From: Candidatus Sabulitectum sp.
GTDB lineage: Bacteria > Fermentibacterota > Fermentibacteria > Fermentibacterales > JCC-6
NCBI GenBank assembly: GCA_023145375.1
Contig: JAGLDY010000042.1
Location: 1-39,118 of the forward strand
DNA: 39,118 nucleotides
Reading direction: 5' to 3'
Part shown: one piece after another, positions 1 to 9,302 of the stretch
Position numbering within the stretch: position 1 is the stretch's first letter
Layout: the number at the start of each line of letters is the position of its first letter
The notes under the pieces: model-generated
Told to the model about the DNA's origin: nothing
Databases searched by the model: none
What the model saw: the letters and a program-made list of their open reading frames with translations, nothing else
Translations under genes and position numbers: made by a program

Positions 1-605
1 TCTGCCCGGTTGATCTTTGACTGGCGTTCACCTTCTGAATGTGCGATCTCCGCTCGCTTCTCTCGCTCGGCACGCATCTGCTTCTCCATGGCCTGCTGAA
101 CTGATTCAGGAGGAGTGATGTTCTTGATCTCGTAGCGGGTTACCTTTATACCCCAGGGGTCTGATGCCATATCCACTGCATCAACTACATTTCCATTAAC
201 CGATTCTCTTTCAACAAATGTTCTGTCCAGCTCCAGTTTGCCTATCTCGCTTCTCATGGTGGTCATGGCAAGCTGTGTTGTGGCAAACTGGAAATTGTGG
301 ATGCCGTAAGCGGCTTTAACTGGATCCATTACTTTTAGATACAAAATTCCATCCACTTCAACTGATACGTTGTCTTTAGTAATACAAACCTGAGGAGGAA
401 CATCAATGGCAACTTCCTTCATGCTCAGCTTGTATCGCACCTTGTCTATGAAAGGAAATAGAATGTGAAACCCGGCTTCAAGGGTTTTTGAATACTTCCC
501 AAGGCGCTCCACAACAAATGCGGATTTCTGCGGGACAATCTTTGCGGTTTTAAACAGGGTGATGATTATCAAAAAGATGATCACTATTGGTACAAAAAAC
601 TCCAT
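1..605 (-). CDS. SPFH/Band 7 (stomatin/QmcA-like) membrane protein, 3' end outside the window
   Basis: The frame reads leftwards from an ATG at 605 and stays open to base 1, so about 201 N-terminal residues are visible and the C-terminus is missing. It starts with a single hydrophobic helix (residues 3-19, VPIVIIFLIIITLF), then VPQKSAFVVERLGKYSKTL, a typical SPFH entry, followed by the band-7 beta core (ITKDNVSVEVDGILYLKVMD) and the start of the charged helical region (AMEKQMRAEREKRAEI). Members are membrane-anchored and oligomerise into lipid-microdomain scaffolds. Only 14 bases separate it from the upstream nfeD gene, and SPFH/NfeD pairing is a well-known conserved unit. The family is clear; the exact subgroup (QmcA-like paraslipin) is likely but not proven from the partial sequence. 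Confidence 0.9.
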   Translation of the reverse strand, partial: MEFFVPIVIIFLIIITLFKTAKIVPQKSAFVVERLGKYSKTLEAGFHILFPFIDKVRYKLSMKEVAIDVPPQVCITKDNVSVEVDGILYLKVMDPVKAAYGIHNFQFATTQLAMTTMRSEIGKLELDRTFVERESVNGNVVDAVDMASDPWGIKVTRYEIKNITPPESVQQAMEKQMRAEREKRAEIAHSEGERQSKINRA

Positions 606-619
606 CTCTGTCCTTCCCT

Positions 620-1075
620 TCAGTTAACAGGTTCTACTATCAGTGTAATGTTGTTCTTGCCTGTGATTCGAACAGAACTTCCCTCTGGAATACTCACAAG
701 ACTGTCTGCTTTCCAGTCAGTACCTTCAAAGAACACCTTTCCTTCCAGGGACCCAGGTTCAATACCGGTTACAACCCGGGCTATTTTACCGGTGTATTCG
801 TCGTCCTGTTCCTCTGTACTACCGCCTTTGAAGAAACGGCTGGCGTACTTCCTCAGGCCGAACAGCAGAACCAGAGAAGAAACTCCGAACACTATGAGCT
901 GTTCAGTTGTTCCTGGAAGCAGCCCTGCCCAGGTCAGTATGGATGTAATTACGGCTCCTGCCCCGAAGAAAACAAGAATTACTCCGGGAACCGCAAATTC
1001 CAGAAAGATCAGAACAACCCCGCAACTGAACCAGATCAGCTCCGGAGTAAGCCAGTCAAGCATAATCTCCTCCAT
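620..1075 (-). CDS. NfeD-like membrane protein (short form)
   Basis: 151 residues. The N-terminal half carries hydrophobic segments (about residues 12-50, FSCGVVLIFLEFAVPGVILV and following, and 58-75). The C-terminal half (about 95-151) is a small beta-rich domain of the OB-fold type (GKIARVVTGIEPGSLEGKV, then WKADSLVSIPEGSSVRITG), which is how short NfeD proteins are built. It lacks the ClpP-like protease domain of long NfeD. NfeD partners the SPFH protein encoded immediately downstream and is thought to modulate its assembly in the membrane. The two genes are probably one transcript starting in the 120-base divergent gap before 1196. High confidence in the family. Confidence 0.88.
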   Translation of the reverse strand: MEEIMLDWLTPELIWFSCGVVLIFLEFAVPGVILVFFGAGAVITSILTWAGLLPGTTEQLIVFGVSSLVLLFGLRKYASRFFKGGSTEEQDDEYTGKIARVVTGIEPGSLEGKVFFEGTDWKADSLVSIPEGSSVRITGKNNITLIVEPVN

Positions 1076-1195
1076 ATTAAATTGTAAGAACCCGACACAC
1101 CTTCAGGAATAAGATAACAGTATTGGGAACTATTTCCAGCCTTTCTTTCAAGCTCTCTTCTATAGATAATAGAAACTTGAAACAGGGGGAGGATA

Positions 1196-3268
1196 ATGCT
1201 GTTAATTTGTATTCTGGCAGCTCTTGGTATTTCTGCAGGATTCCACGGAAACCGGCAGTTGTCCACTGACCTCACCGGATCTGTTCTTTTTCTGGACAGC
1301 CGGATGCTCTCCAGCTCTCCCGGCTCCGGGAGAACCGTTCTCTCAACAGGAGAAGATCTCTTCTGGAAGGAATGTCCCGCGGAAGCACCTCAGAGGATAA
1401 TGTCCATGGAACAGGGAGAAATATTCTTCTGTGAATATTTCAGCGGACCATTTTCAAACGGCACCGGGCTCATGGTCTCTGTTCCCGGTGAGATCCTTCT
1501 TCTGGACCTTTCTGGAACAGTCCTCAGCTCATTATCAACAGGTGAGTTTCCCGGCAGCCTCTGCTCAGACGGTGAGAACATCTGGTTTATCTCCTCCAGA
1601 GACGGGCTTATGAAAAGACTTGCCATGCCCACCGGAAGAATTGATGTGGTTGATCTTCCCTTCACACCGGTCACCGTGGAGTATCGGAATGGCCTTCTTC
1701 TGATCGGGAAAGCTGAAGGAGGTTACTCCATTTCAGGAGAAGATGGCAACCATGTTTTTGATATTCAGGATGCCTTCTTCGGCCACTTCAGCAGAAATAA
1801 CACAATAGCATTCACAAGAAGCTCAGAGTCATACGGCTGTGAGACCATCTCCTGGGAAACCGTTTCCTTTGACATAACAACAGCAGAAGAAACGGTTATT
1901 CCTTTTCAGCAGGAGAGCAGCGATGCGCAGGTGGCATATCAGAGTGACTACGATGATCCAGTGACCCATTTCGATGTTCCATACATGCATCAGAAGTGGG
2001 ACACCCCTGACTGGTTCAACGGAAGCTGGAGCTGTGGTCCAACTTCCTGCCTGATGGCAGTTCAGTACTACAACCGGCTTACCCCCGATTCCATCTGGTG
2101 CAGCTACCCTTCCGGCCACTGGAGCCAGTGGGGCAACTACATTCCCGCAGAATACACTTTTCTTGGTCACACCTATGACATCCAGGGGGAATCTCCCGGA
2201 GGTACATGGGTTCCTGGAGCCCACGGATTCATCTGCAGAAGCTATCAGGGAGCCGGGTGGAATGAGATGATATGGTGGACTTCACAGCATGGACTGGACT
2301 CCAACTGGCTTGGCACAACATGGAGTGCCTGCACATCCGAACTTGACAGCGCCTGGCCGGTTACAGCTTCCACCACAAGCCCCTTTACCGGTGGGCACAT
2401 ACTTCTTTTCAACGGTTACTACGACAATCATTCAGTGGTTTGCAATGACTCGTACGGTAATCAGAATCTTCCCGGATGGGGGACCCTTCCCAATGGCAAG
2501 GATGTTGTTTACGACTGGCCCGGTTACAACAACGGGAATACCCAGCTGGGAATATCTCAGCTTTTCTCCGCCCGTTCAGAGCCACTGGCTGCACCAGGCA
2601 CACTTATTGATGACCGGAATCTGGGATATAGAAAACTTGGGCCGTGTGAGTACTGGCATGAACAGGAAACAGGCTACGCCGGATACTCATGGTGGACCTA
2701 CTCCACCGGGGCACAACCGGATACCTGTTCTGTGGAATGGCTTCCAGAGCTTCCTTCCCAGGCCTGGTATCTAGTTGAAACCTATGTCCCCTCCTCCCAT
2801 GCAACGGCTACAGGCATCTACCACGTAAACACTTCCTCCGGCTGGACAACTGCCACCGTTGATCAGGGAAACTACAGCAACCAGTGGGCAATTGTTGGTT
2901 CCTTCTCTCTCTCCCCCTCTTCGGCAATGGTGAGAATGGGCGACTACACAGGCACCCAGGGCCAGTACCTTTCATTCGATGCGGTGAGATTCACAGAACA
3001 GACTTCAATAGAAGATCAGAACAGTGCAAGTGGTTCAGAAGATTTCAGTATCATGCAAAACCCCGTTCAAACCGGATCTGCAATTGCTTTCAACCTTCCC
3101 GAAGGCTTCAGCGGCACTCTTGAGATCTACGACCTCACCGGCAGACGAACAGCCTGTACCGAGACATGGACAATTCCCGGTGTACTTCCTGCAGGTGTTT
3201 ACCATGCAGTTATCAGTTTCAAAAATACAGACATTTGTCAATCGATCAGATTCACTGTCACAGACTAG
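1196..3268 (+). CDS. Secreted C39-like cysteine peptidase with golvesin-like domain and C-terminal sorting-type domain
   Basis: 690 residues. A GGGGGAGG ribosome site lies 3 bases before the ATG. Residues 1-15 form a short signal peptide. Residues about 30-240 look like a propeller-like beta domain without a clear name. Residues about 260-420 match the Peptidase_C39_2 pattern: Cys280 in the SCGPTS motif, a later His in GGHILLFNGY, and the acidic/Asn site in VCNDSYGN. Residues about 475-600 resemble the golvesin C-terminal-like jelly-roll domain (YSTGAQPDTCSVEW, FDAVRFTE). The last ~80 residues are a FlgD-Ig/type IX-like domain (NPVQTGSAIAFNLP, IYDLTGRR, PAGVYHAVI). Inferred role: an exported peptidase, either anchored or released at the surface. 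First gene of a three-gene run ending at the 7501 terminator. Substrate unknown. Confidence 0.8.
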   Translation: MLLICILAALGISAGFHGNRQLSTDLTGSVLFLDSRMLSSSPGSGRTVLSTGEDLFWKECPAEAPQRIMSMEQGEIFFCEYFSGPFSNGTGLMVSVPGEILLLDLSGTVLSSLSTGEFPGSLCSDGENIWFISSRDGLMKRLAMPTGRIDVVDLPFTPVTVEYRNGLLLIGKAEGGYSISGEDGNHVFDIQDAFFGHFSRNNTIAFTRSSESYGCETISWETVSFDITTAEETVIPFQQESSDAQVAYQSDYDDPVTHFDVPYMHQKWDTPDWFNGSWSCGPTSCLMAVQYYNRLTPDSIWCSYPSGHWSQWGNYIPAEYTFLGHTYDIQGESPGGTWVPGAHGFICRSYQGAGWNEMIWWTSQHGLDSNWLGTTWSACTSELDSAWPVTASTTSPFTGGHILLFNGYYDNHSVVCNDSYGNQNLPGWGTLPNGKDVVYDWPGYNNGNTQLGISQLFSARSEPLAAPGTLIDDRNLGYRKLGPCEYWHEQETGYAGYSWWTYSTGAQPDTCSVEWLPELPSQAWYLVETYVPSSHATATGIYHVNTSSGWTTATVDQGNYSNQWAIVGSFSLSPSSAMVRMGDYTGTQGQYLSFDAVRFTEQTSIEDQNSASGSEDFSIMQNPVQTGSAIAFNLPEGFSGTLEIYDLTGRRTACTETWTIPGVLPAGVYHAVISFKNTDICQSIRFTVTD

Positions 3269-3280
3269 AAAGGAGCTAAT

Positions 3281-5812
3281 ATGCTCTTGCTAACCATGAT
3301 CATCGCTTTGTTCTCACCAAATGGGGATTCAGAAATTCAGTGGAATTCCTACAGTCCCGCAGATGGAGTAACGGCAGACGCCTTTCTTGCGCTGCCTGCA
3401 ACGGATGAAACTGCAGAGGAAGTGGAAACCGGAATACTGCCTGAAGGCGATTATCTCTACGATCTAGCCTGGTCTGCCGACGGGCAGTCTGTTCTGGTTG
3501 CCAATTACAACACAGCAAATCTCTCCATGATAAGCCCCACCACCGGGTCCGTCATTATGGACATTCCAACAAACGGAATGAGGCCCGGAGCAGTGGCTGC
3601 CTGCGAGAATTACATCGTTGCTGCACTTCCTTTTTATGACATGGTGGCAATTCTATCAGAGACGGGAACACTGCTGGGTACTGTTGCAACAGAAGAACAA
3701 CCCTGGCGGATAGAGTTCAGCCCTGATGGAGAAACAGCCTACGTGGGCTGCGATGTGACAGATCAGTGCACTGTTATCGACCTGTCAACTCAGACTGCGA
3801 CAATGACAATAGAAAACTTTCCATTCTGGCTGCAGACTTATGGATATGGTTCCGAAAGCCCCAGAAACTTCCTTATTTTCAGCGGATTCACCGTTACCGA
3901 CGACGGGCAGTACATCGCTGTGGCCAACGGAGTGGATTCCGTTCTCTTCATAAATACTACCACAGGAGCCGTTGATCACACAGTAGCGGTGACTGATGCT
4001 GCTTCAGTTGCCGTTTCCGGAGACGGCAGCAAACTTATAGCAATGAGTGCATCCTCTGTTGTGGCCCTTCATCAGATCGATCTGGCCACATTCTCCATTA
4101 CTGAATCCGTAACCGTTACCGGAGGTACTGCGGGAATGACCAAAGATATCGCAGTAAATCAGGATGGCTCAAAGGCTTTCATCTCCACATCCGGTAATAC
4201 ATCCACACTGGTTAACTTTACAGCTCAGAATTTCACTCAATTCTCAAGCACTTACTCAGCCTTCTGGACCGCATCCAACTTTGATCACACCCTTGCAATA
4301 AGCGGGCAGTACAGATTCAGCATAATTGATTTTGCAAGTGAGACCATGGTGGCTCAGTATCAGGGCAATGCCCAGAATATGGGAGCAGCTTCACCTGTTG
4401 CAAACATTGCTGGAGGTATTGACCCTACGCGTTACGAAGGTGTTTATTTTTACTCCTTCACAAACTCTTCGGTGAGCTATGATGGAGGTGTTGTCTCTGG
4501 GTCTGCAGTGGAAGGAGATGCCCCCAGAAGAGTCGCGATCTCTCCAGACGGGAACTGGGCTGTCATTTCCAATACCCTCAGTGACAATGCTTCTCTAATC
4601 GATCTCAACACCATGACAACTGTTGCGGTGCTGGAGATAGGAGACCGGGTACAGAATGTGGAGTTCACCCCGGACTCCAGATATGCTGTCATCTGCGGTT
4701 TCAACAGCAATTCAGTGAAGATCATAGACACACAGACTGCCACGGTGATTGCAAATGTGCCCACCGGAACGCGAGCAACTGTGATTGATATCAGCCCGGA
4801 CGGTTCAATGGCCTGCGTTGGCAACGTATCCTCCAACACCGTTTCTTTTGTGGAACTGGACGGAGCTTCCAGCACAGAGGTAGCTGAAAAACCCTGCGGA
4901 ACCATTGGTGTCTCATGGGCTGCTTTCGGAGTAGCGAGTGATGTGGTTATTTCACCGGACGGTTCTGTCTGTCTTGTTTGCGCCAGCTTTAATGACAATG
5001 TCCGTCTGTTCAGCATGACCGACTACTCTCTTCTGGCAACAATACCAGTGGGAGACTTCCCGCTGAAGGCAGCCTTCAATGATGACGGAAGCAGAGCAAT
5101 GATCACCTGCTACATGGATGACAAGGTCTACCTCCTTGAGATAGACGGCGCCTCCTCTTCCGTGCTGGGAAACTGGGCCTCAGGAGATGGCCCGCTCAGG
5201 ATAGCATATGATCAGGCTGGAGACAGATTCGGAGTAGGGCTCTATTCAGACAAACAGGTTCGCTTCTACAATGCTAATGACGGATCATACCTTGGAATGG
5301 AAAATTTCCCGGGACCAGTGTATCAACCGGAATTCACATCAGAAGGTGACCTTCTTGCTCTTATAGGTATCTATTCGACCTCAATACCATCCAGGCTCTA
5401 CAGGGGATCAGAATACACAGATCTTCCCGCAACAGGATGCACTTTTGACTTCTGCAGTGCCACAAATACTGCGGTTGTAGCCATACCGGGACCGGATATG
5501 GCCTATGTGATCCAGTACACCTCACAGGGCATAGAAACAAATTCTGTTTCTATCGGTAATTTCATCTCGGTTACACCAAATCCTGCTCCAAGTGGCCAGG
5601 TAACTATCACCTTCCAACTCCCTCTGCTCACAAGTGGATCACTGACGATCTACGATATTGCAGGACGGCAGGCGGTTTTAGTGGAAACAGGCATTTTTCA
5701 GGAAGGCTCACACTCCTTCTCAATCTCAGAGACACTACCGGCTGGAATTTACTCTGTAAGATTCTCTTCTCCGGAGGTGTCCCTCACTGGACGCTTTGCC
5801 GTAGTTGAGTAG
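3281..5812 (+). CDS. Secreted YVTN-type beta-propeller protein with C-terminal sorting-type domain
   Basis: 843 residues; AAAGGAG lies just before the ATG and only 12 bases separate it from the previous stop, so the two are co-transcribed. After a short hydrophobic N-terminus (residues 1-12) come many repeats of the YVTN/WD-like kind: 'SPDG/NxDG ... A-Y/A-V-x-x ... V-x-V-I-D-x-x-T' (for example FSPDGETAYVGCDVTD, ISPDGSMACVGNVSSN, AFNDDGSRAMITCYMDD). These build one or two beta-propellers over residues about 50-740. The last ~75 residues are the same FlgD-Ig-like C-terminal domain as in the neighbours (VTPNPAPSGQVTITFQLP, IYDIAGRQ, LPAGIYSVRFS). Proteins of this type are surface or extracellular and usually bind rather than catalyse; no active-site motif was seen. 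Specific function unknown. Confidence 0.8.
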   Translation: MLLLTMIIALFSPNGDSEIQWNSYSPADGVTADAFLALPATDETAEEVETGILPEGDYLYDLAWSADGQSVLVANYNTANLSMISPTTGSVIMDIPTNGMRPGAVAACENYIVAALPFYDMVAILSETGTLLGTVATEEQPWRIEFSPDGETAYVGCDVTDQCTVIDLSTQTATMTIENFPFWLQTYGYGSESPRNFLIFSGFTVTDDGQYIAVANGVDSVLFINTTTGAVDHTVAVTDAASVAVSGDGSKLIAMSASSVVALHQIDLATFSITESVTVTGGTAGMTKDIAVNQDGSKAFISTSGNTSTLVNFTAQNFTQFSSTYSAFWTASNFDHTLAISGQYRFSIIDFASETMVAQYQGNAQNMGAASPVANIAGGIDPTRYEGVYFYSFTNSSVSYDGGVVSGSAVEGDAPRRVAISPDGNWAVISNTLSDNASLIDLNTMTTVAVLEIGDRVQNVEFTPDSRYAVICGFNSNSVKIIDTQTATVIANVPTGTRATVIDISPDGSMACVGNVSSNTVSFVELDGASSTEVAEKPCGTIGVSWAAFGVASDVVISPDGSVCLVCASFNDNVRLFSMTDYSLLATIPVGDFPLKAAFNDDGSRAMITCYMDDKVYLLEIDGASSSVLGNWASGDGPLRIAYDQAGDRFGVGLYSDKQVRFYNANDGSYLGMENFPGPVYQPEFTSEGDLLALIGIYSTSIPSRLYRGSEYTDLPATGCTFDFCSATNTAVVAIPGPDMAYVIQYTSQGIETNSVSIGNFISVTPNPAPSGQVTITFQLPLLTSGSLTIYDIAGRQAVLVETGIFQEGSHSFSISETLPAGIYSVRFSSPEVSLTGRFAVVE

Positions 5813-5828
5813 ACGAAAGGAAGTAGAA

Positions 5829-7487
5829 ATGAAAACCATGATCCTCCTGTTACTCTGTGGATTCATCGCTCTGGGATCCTCCTCCACAAGAACCCTTTCG
5901 GAAACAACAGTTCAAGGGGAAATAACCTTTACCGAAATTGCCGGTCACCAGGAAGAAATTGAGATGCTGGTAACTCCTCTTCCCGATCCTCCAGAGATCA
6001 TCTGGCACTATTCTCAGGTGACCGGATTAACACAAAAGGTCTGCCCTGTGGGCTTCAACTCAGATTTTGTATTCACCGGAGGCTGGTACGGCGGTGGCAG
6101 GATGTTCCAGGGAATCGGCGGCAGTGGAAGTGTTCTGTGGACAGCCGAGCCTGAAGTCGGTGCAAACGAATACTGGGTCTCTCTTTCAACTGGTACCGCT
6201 GCATCTGAAACAACTGACCTCTTCTACTCGATACAGAAGTGGAATGTTTACAATGACAACGGAACTCCATCTGACCCCTCAGACGACTATCTTGTTTCGG
6301 AGGACAACACTTCTGTTAGCCTTTTCAATTCCTCCTCAGTCACCCCAGTATGGACATACTCCGGTGGCGGTACTTTCGTCTGCCCCTCAGTGGACACGCC
6401 AGGGAGATACGCCTGTTCCAGCGACGGGGTCATTCTTGCAGCTTCAGGAGCCATAGGGGGGCATCTGGCCATCCAGTTCTTTAACAGCGCCAGCCCAGTG
6501 CCCATTGCCACCTATGAGGACCCTGCTCTGACCTACTACCCCCGTCAGCTTCGCATTACCGCAGACGGCTCCAAGTGCATCTTCAGGGTCTCAGCAACTC
6601 TTTACAGAGTGGATACTGCCACCGGAACCCTTGAAGCCAGCTATTCTCTCGATGCTTCCAATGACTGCTTTGCCATCTCCCCGGATGGCTCCGTTGTTGC
6701 CTATGGTTTCACTGCAGCAAGAATTGCCACATGGGATGGCTCAGCGTACAATCTGGTTGCCGGTAAAGCCGTCACCGGTTACTACGGAGGGGCTGCAACT
6801 ATTGCTTCAGACAACGCAGCTGTATACTTCGGTTTCTATAGAAACGACTACAAGACCAACAGGATCCTCAGATTCGATGTTTCCAGCTCCGTTCCTCTGT
6901 GGACCTATGACTATCCTGTCGGCTCCGGAAGCAACCAGGATGTGGTTGAGTGGATGGACTGCTCTGATGACGGCAGATGGATGGTAACAGGCTCCTGGGG
7001 CTGTGACAACGGAGGAGATGAAGTCCAGGTTTTCGACGATGACAACCCATCAGCACCGGTGTTCTCAATAGACACACCCGGTTCGATGTTCCATGTGGAC
7101 ATGAACTCTGACGGCAGATACATAACCGCCGCCGGCAAACATGTGCATGCCAACACTATGGGCTCAGGCACTGATGTCTACTTTGCCGAGATGGACATTC
7201 TCGGGATAGAGGAAGCTGAGTATACAAACTCACTTGCTTTGTCTCCCATTACTCCCAACCCGGTAACAGATCACCTCAATGTAAGCTTCTCCATCCCCTC
7301 ATCGGGAACTGTAAGCATAGGGATCTTTGACCTTTCAGGTCGCATGGTTCAGAACCTGTCAGAAACGCAGACAACCGCCGGTTCTCACAGCATGTCCTTC
7401 TCCACTGAGCTGAGTACCGGAGTGTATCTCTGTCAGCTTTCTTCAGGCGAAGGATCTGTTACACAAAAACTTGTTGTCGCAAGATAA
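5829..7487 (+). CDS. Secreted beta-propeller (WD40/YVTN-like) protein with C-terminal sorting-type domain
   Basis: The start is placed at 5829 because MKTMILLLLCGFIALGSSS is a good signal peptide and GAAAGGAAG precedes it; a frame extension to 5805 only overlaps the previous gene's end. About 552 residues. The central part has blades ending in 'SPDGSVVAYG', 'TADGSKCIFRV', 'SDDGRWMVTG', 'NSDGRYITAAG' and several W-containing strands, consistent with one seven-bladed propeller. The C-terminal ~75 residues are the FlgD-Ig-like/type IX-style domain (SPITPNPVTDHLNVSFSIP, IFDLSGRM, TGVYLCQLS). It is the last gene of the 1196-7487 run and is followed directly by a terminator. It looks like a divergent relative of the preceding propeller protein. 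No catalytic residues recognised. Confidence 0.78.
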   Translation: MKTMILLLLCGFIALGSSSTRTLSETTVQGEITFTEIAGHQEEIEMLVTPLPDPPEIIWHYSQVTGLTQKVCPVGFNSDFVFTGGWYGGGRMFQGIGGSGSVLWTAEPEVGANEYWVSLSTGTAASETTDLFYSIQKWNVYNDNGTPSDPSDDYLVSEDNTSVSLFNSSSVTPVWTYSGGGTFVCPSVDTPGRYACSSDGVILAASGAIGGHLAIQFFNSASPVPIATYEDPALTYYPRQLRITADGSKCIFRVSATLYRVDTATGTLEASYSLDASNDCFAISPDGSVVAYGFTAARIATWDGSAYNLVAGKAVTGYYGGAATIASDNAAVYFGFYRNDYKTNRILRFDVSSSVPLWTYDYPVGSGSNQDVVEWMDCSDDGRWMVTGSWGCDNGGDEVQVFDDDNPSAPVFSIDTPGSMFHVDMNSDGRYITAAGKHVHANTMGSGTDVYFAEMDILGIEEAEYTNSLALSPITPNPVTDHLNVSFSIPSSGTVSIGIFDLSGRMVQNLSETQTTAGSHSMSFSTELSTGVYLCQLSSGEGSVTQKLVVAR

Positions 7488-7500
7488 TCTTTCTTTAGTA

Positions 7501-7536
7501 CCCGCATCTCTGGAACAGGAGGTGCGGGCATTTTAT
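7501..7536 (+). terminator. Rho-independent terminator after the three-gene secreted-protein unit
   Basis: The inverted repeat CCCGCA ... TGCGGG (7501-7506 with 7523-7528) is followed by CATTTTATT. It lies 14 bases after the stop at 7487 and before the separately transcribed peptidase gene at 7613. Confidence 0.75.
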
Positions 7537-7565
7537 TGACCCTTTCTCTGAAAACAACTTTACTG

Positions 7566-7571
7566 TATAAT
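7566..7571 (+). promoter_or_regulatory. Candidate -10 element (TATAAT) for the clan CD peptidase gene
   Basis: A perfect TATAAT lies 42 bases before the ATG at 7613, between the preceding terminator and the gene. No good -35 hexamer sits at the usual 16-18 base distance; TTGACC at 7536 is too far away (24 bases). The position fits a promoter, but one hexamer match is weak evidence. Confidence 0.35.
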
Positions 7572-7612
7572 TCGTTGTGCCGTATTCGCACGCTCAATTC
7601 ATAGGGGGAGAA

Positions 7613-9154
7613 ATGCTTAAACTGTTTTTGCTTGTGGTAATTTCGGCCTTTGCATTCGGTGCTGTTGTGAACAGCCCCACAGAGGCTGCAAGTCTCGTAA
7701 TGGAGACTATGGTTAATGATCTGTCCAACAAAGAGGTAAGAAGCTTAGATGGTATTGTTACTGAAGGCCAGCTTCTTGGAGCAGGTAACAATCCAGAGAT
7801 CATCGTGCCATTCGATGGCTACTTTGTTCTTGTCGATGACTGTGTGCTTGCCAACTGGGCTCATCCATGCAGATGGGTTTTTGTCTCTCCACAGGGAGAA
7901 ATGAACACTGTCAGAATGGCTATGCCCCCGGACATGCTTCCCAGGATGACCGTGGAATTCACAAGTCTTCCTGAGTCCAATGATGGCAAAGGCCAGTATG
8001 AGGATTTCCTCGCCTGGTTCACGCCCAATGTACAGTCCTCAGGCGGCCAGGCGGACCACATGTACGCCTGGATCATTTCCGGCGGTTACAATCAGGGCAA
8101 CAACCACACCAGATATTACGGTGATGTACAGTTCATCTACAACGTACTTGCTCATGATTATCTGATACCTGATGATCACATCATCGTCTGTTTCTCCGAC
8201 GGTCTGAATCCCGCCCCGGATCTGTCAAACGGACTTAACTCCAACCCCGATTTCGATAATGACGGTGACAGTGACATCATCTACGATGCCACATCATCCG
8301 GCGTAACCAGCGGTTACAATGCGGTCAATGCCATGGTCGGTGCTGATGATCACCTCTTCATCTTCACCACAGATCACGGCAACGCTGCCAAAGGTGATTT
8401 TGACGATCCGCCAGAGGTTATTCTCAACCTCTGGAACGGCACTCTTGATGATGATACATTCATGGGATACATGGATGCTTTCTCCGCCATGTCAATTCAT
8501 GTGGTAATGGAACAGTGCTTCTCAGGAGGCTTCTACGAGGAAGTCATAAATGCAGGCGCCAGCCAGCCAAGAACATTTGCCAGTGCTGCAAATGCATCAG
8601 AATCCAGCTGGGCAGGACAACCATATCCAGAGTACGACGAGTATGTTTACTTCTGGTCTGGGGCAGTTCATGGAAATCTTCCTCCCACAACAAGCCTTCC
8701 TGGCGGAGCTCTTCCCGGAGAGCCGGACATGAACGGTGACGGTTGTGTTTCCATGTATGAGGCAGCCTACCGGGCTGAAGAATGGGATATCGCCAGTGAG
8801 CACCCCATGTGGGGCGACACACCTGACAGTTGCGGCAACACCTACTTCCTCGGTGGTCTTATCGGCACATCCATTGAAGACTTCAGCGCCTTCGTACCTT
8901 CGTTCGGTCTTTCCATATCTCAGAACCCTGTGGTTTCCACTGCAATGGTGAACTTCACACTTCCTTCACCTGCACAGGTCACAGTTGAGATACTGGATAT
9001 TACTGGAAGAATTGTCAGTACACCTGTTAGCAATGCAGCTGCCTCCGGCAGCCACTCTGTTGCATCAGGTCTTTCCAGTGCTCCCGCCGGTATCTACATG
9101 GTCAGACTGACCACAGGCGGACACACCGAAACCCTCAGGGCAGTCAGACTGTAG
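7613..9154 (+). CDS. Secreted clan CD (C13/legumain-like) cysteine peptidase with C-terminal sorting-type domain
   Basis: The start at 7613 follows AGGGGGAG and gives the signal peptide [19 protein letters not shown]; about 513 residues. The catalytic domain (about 140-410) follows the C13/caspase-like plan: strand YAWIISGG, then FIFTTDHGN with His255 as general base, and MEQCFSGGF with Cys302 as nucleophile. There are two calcium-loop-like stretches, DFDNDGDSD and [12 protein letters not shown] (EF-hand/dockerin-type spacing). The C-terminal ~80 residues are the FlgD-Ig-like domain ([35 protein letters not shown]). By family it cleaves peptide bonds after specific residues outside the cell; gingipains and type IX sortase belong to the same clan, but substrate and specificity cannot be read here. 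Single-gene unit between two terminators. Confidence 0.83.
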   Translation: MLKLFLLVVISAFAFGAVVNSPTEAASLVMETMVNDLSNKEVRSLDGIVTEGQLLGAGNNPEIIVPFDGYFVLVDDCVLANWAHPCRWVFVSPQGEMNTVRMAMPPDMLPRMTVEFTSLPESNDGKGQYEDFLAWFTPNVQSSGGQADHMYAWIISGGYNQGNNHTRYYGDVQFIYNVLAHDYLIPDDHIIVCFSDGLNPAPDLSNGLNSNPDFDNDGDSDIIYDATSSGVTSGYNAVNAMVGADDHLFIFTTDHGNAAKGDFDDPPEVILNLWNGTLDDDTFMGYMDAFSAMSIHVVMEQCFSGGFYEEVINAGASQPRTFASAANASESSWAGQPYPEYDEYVYFWSGAVHGNLPPTTSLPGGALPGEPDMNGDGCVSMYEAAYRAEEWDIASEHPMWGDTPDSCGNTYFLGGLIGTSIEDFSAFVPSFGLSISQNPVVSTAMVNFTLPSPAQVTVEILDITGRIVSTPVSNAAASGSHSVASGLSSAPAGIYMVRLTTGGHTETLRAVRL

Positions 9155-9176
9155 AGGTTTCTCACAGAGTCTTTCA

Positions 9177-9204
9177 GGGGGAGGCATCCGCCTCCCCCTT
9201 TTGT
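9177..9204 (+). terminator. Rho-independent terminator after the clan CD peptidase
   Basis: A perfect 9-bp stem GGGGGAGGC / GCCTCCCCC (9177-9185 with 9190-9198), ATCC loop and a TTTTGTT tail, 22 bases after the stop. Confidence 0.92.
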
Positions 9205-9302
9205 TACTGAATAAGTTAAGTTTCAATCCCAGTCACCGGCGGTTTACATTCCCTGAGTTTCGTTACATCTTCCTTAAGGGAGAAGAAACTGTAAGGAAGG
9301 CA

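Noticed and set aside
9201-9302. N-terminal extension of the histidine kinase to a TTG at 9201
   Set aside because: It would start inside the terminator tail of the previous gene; the ATG at 9303 has a strong ribosome site and leads straight into the PAS domain.
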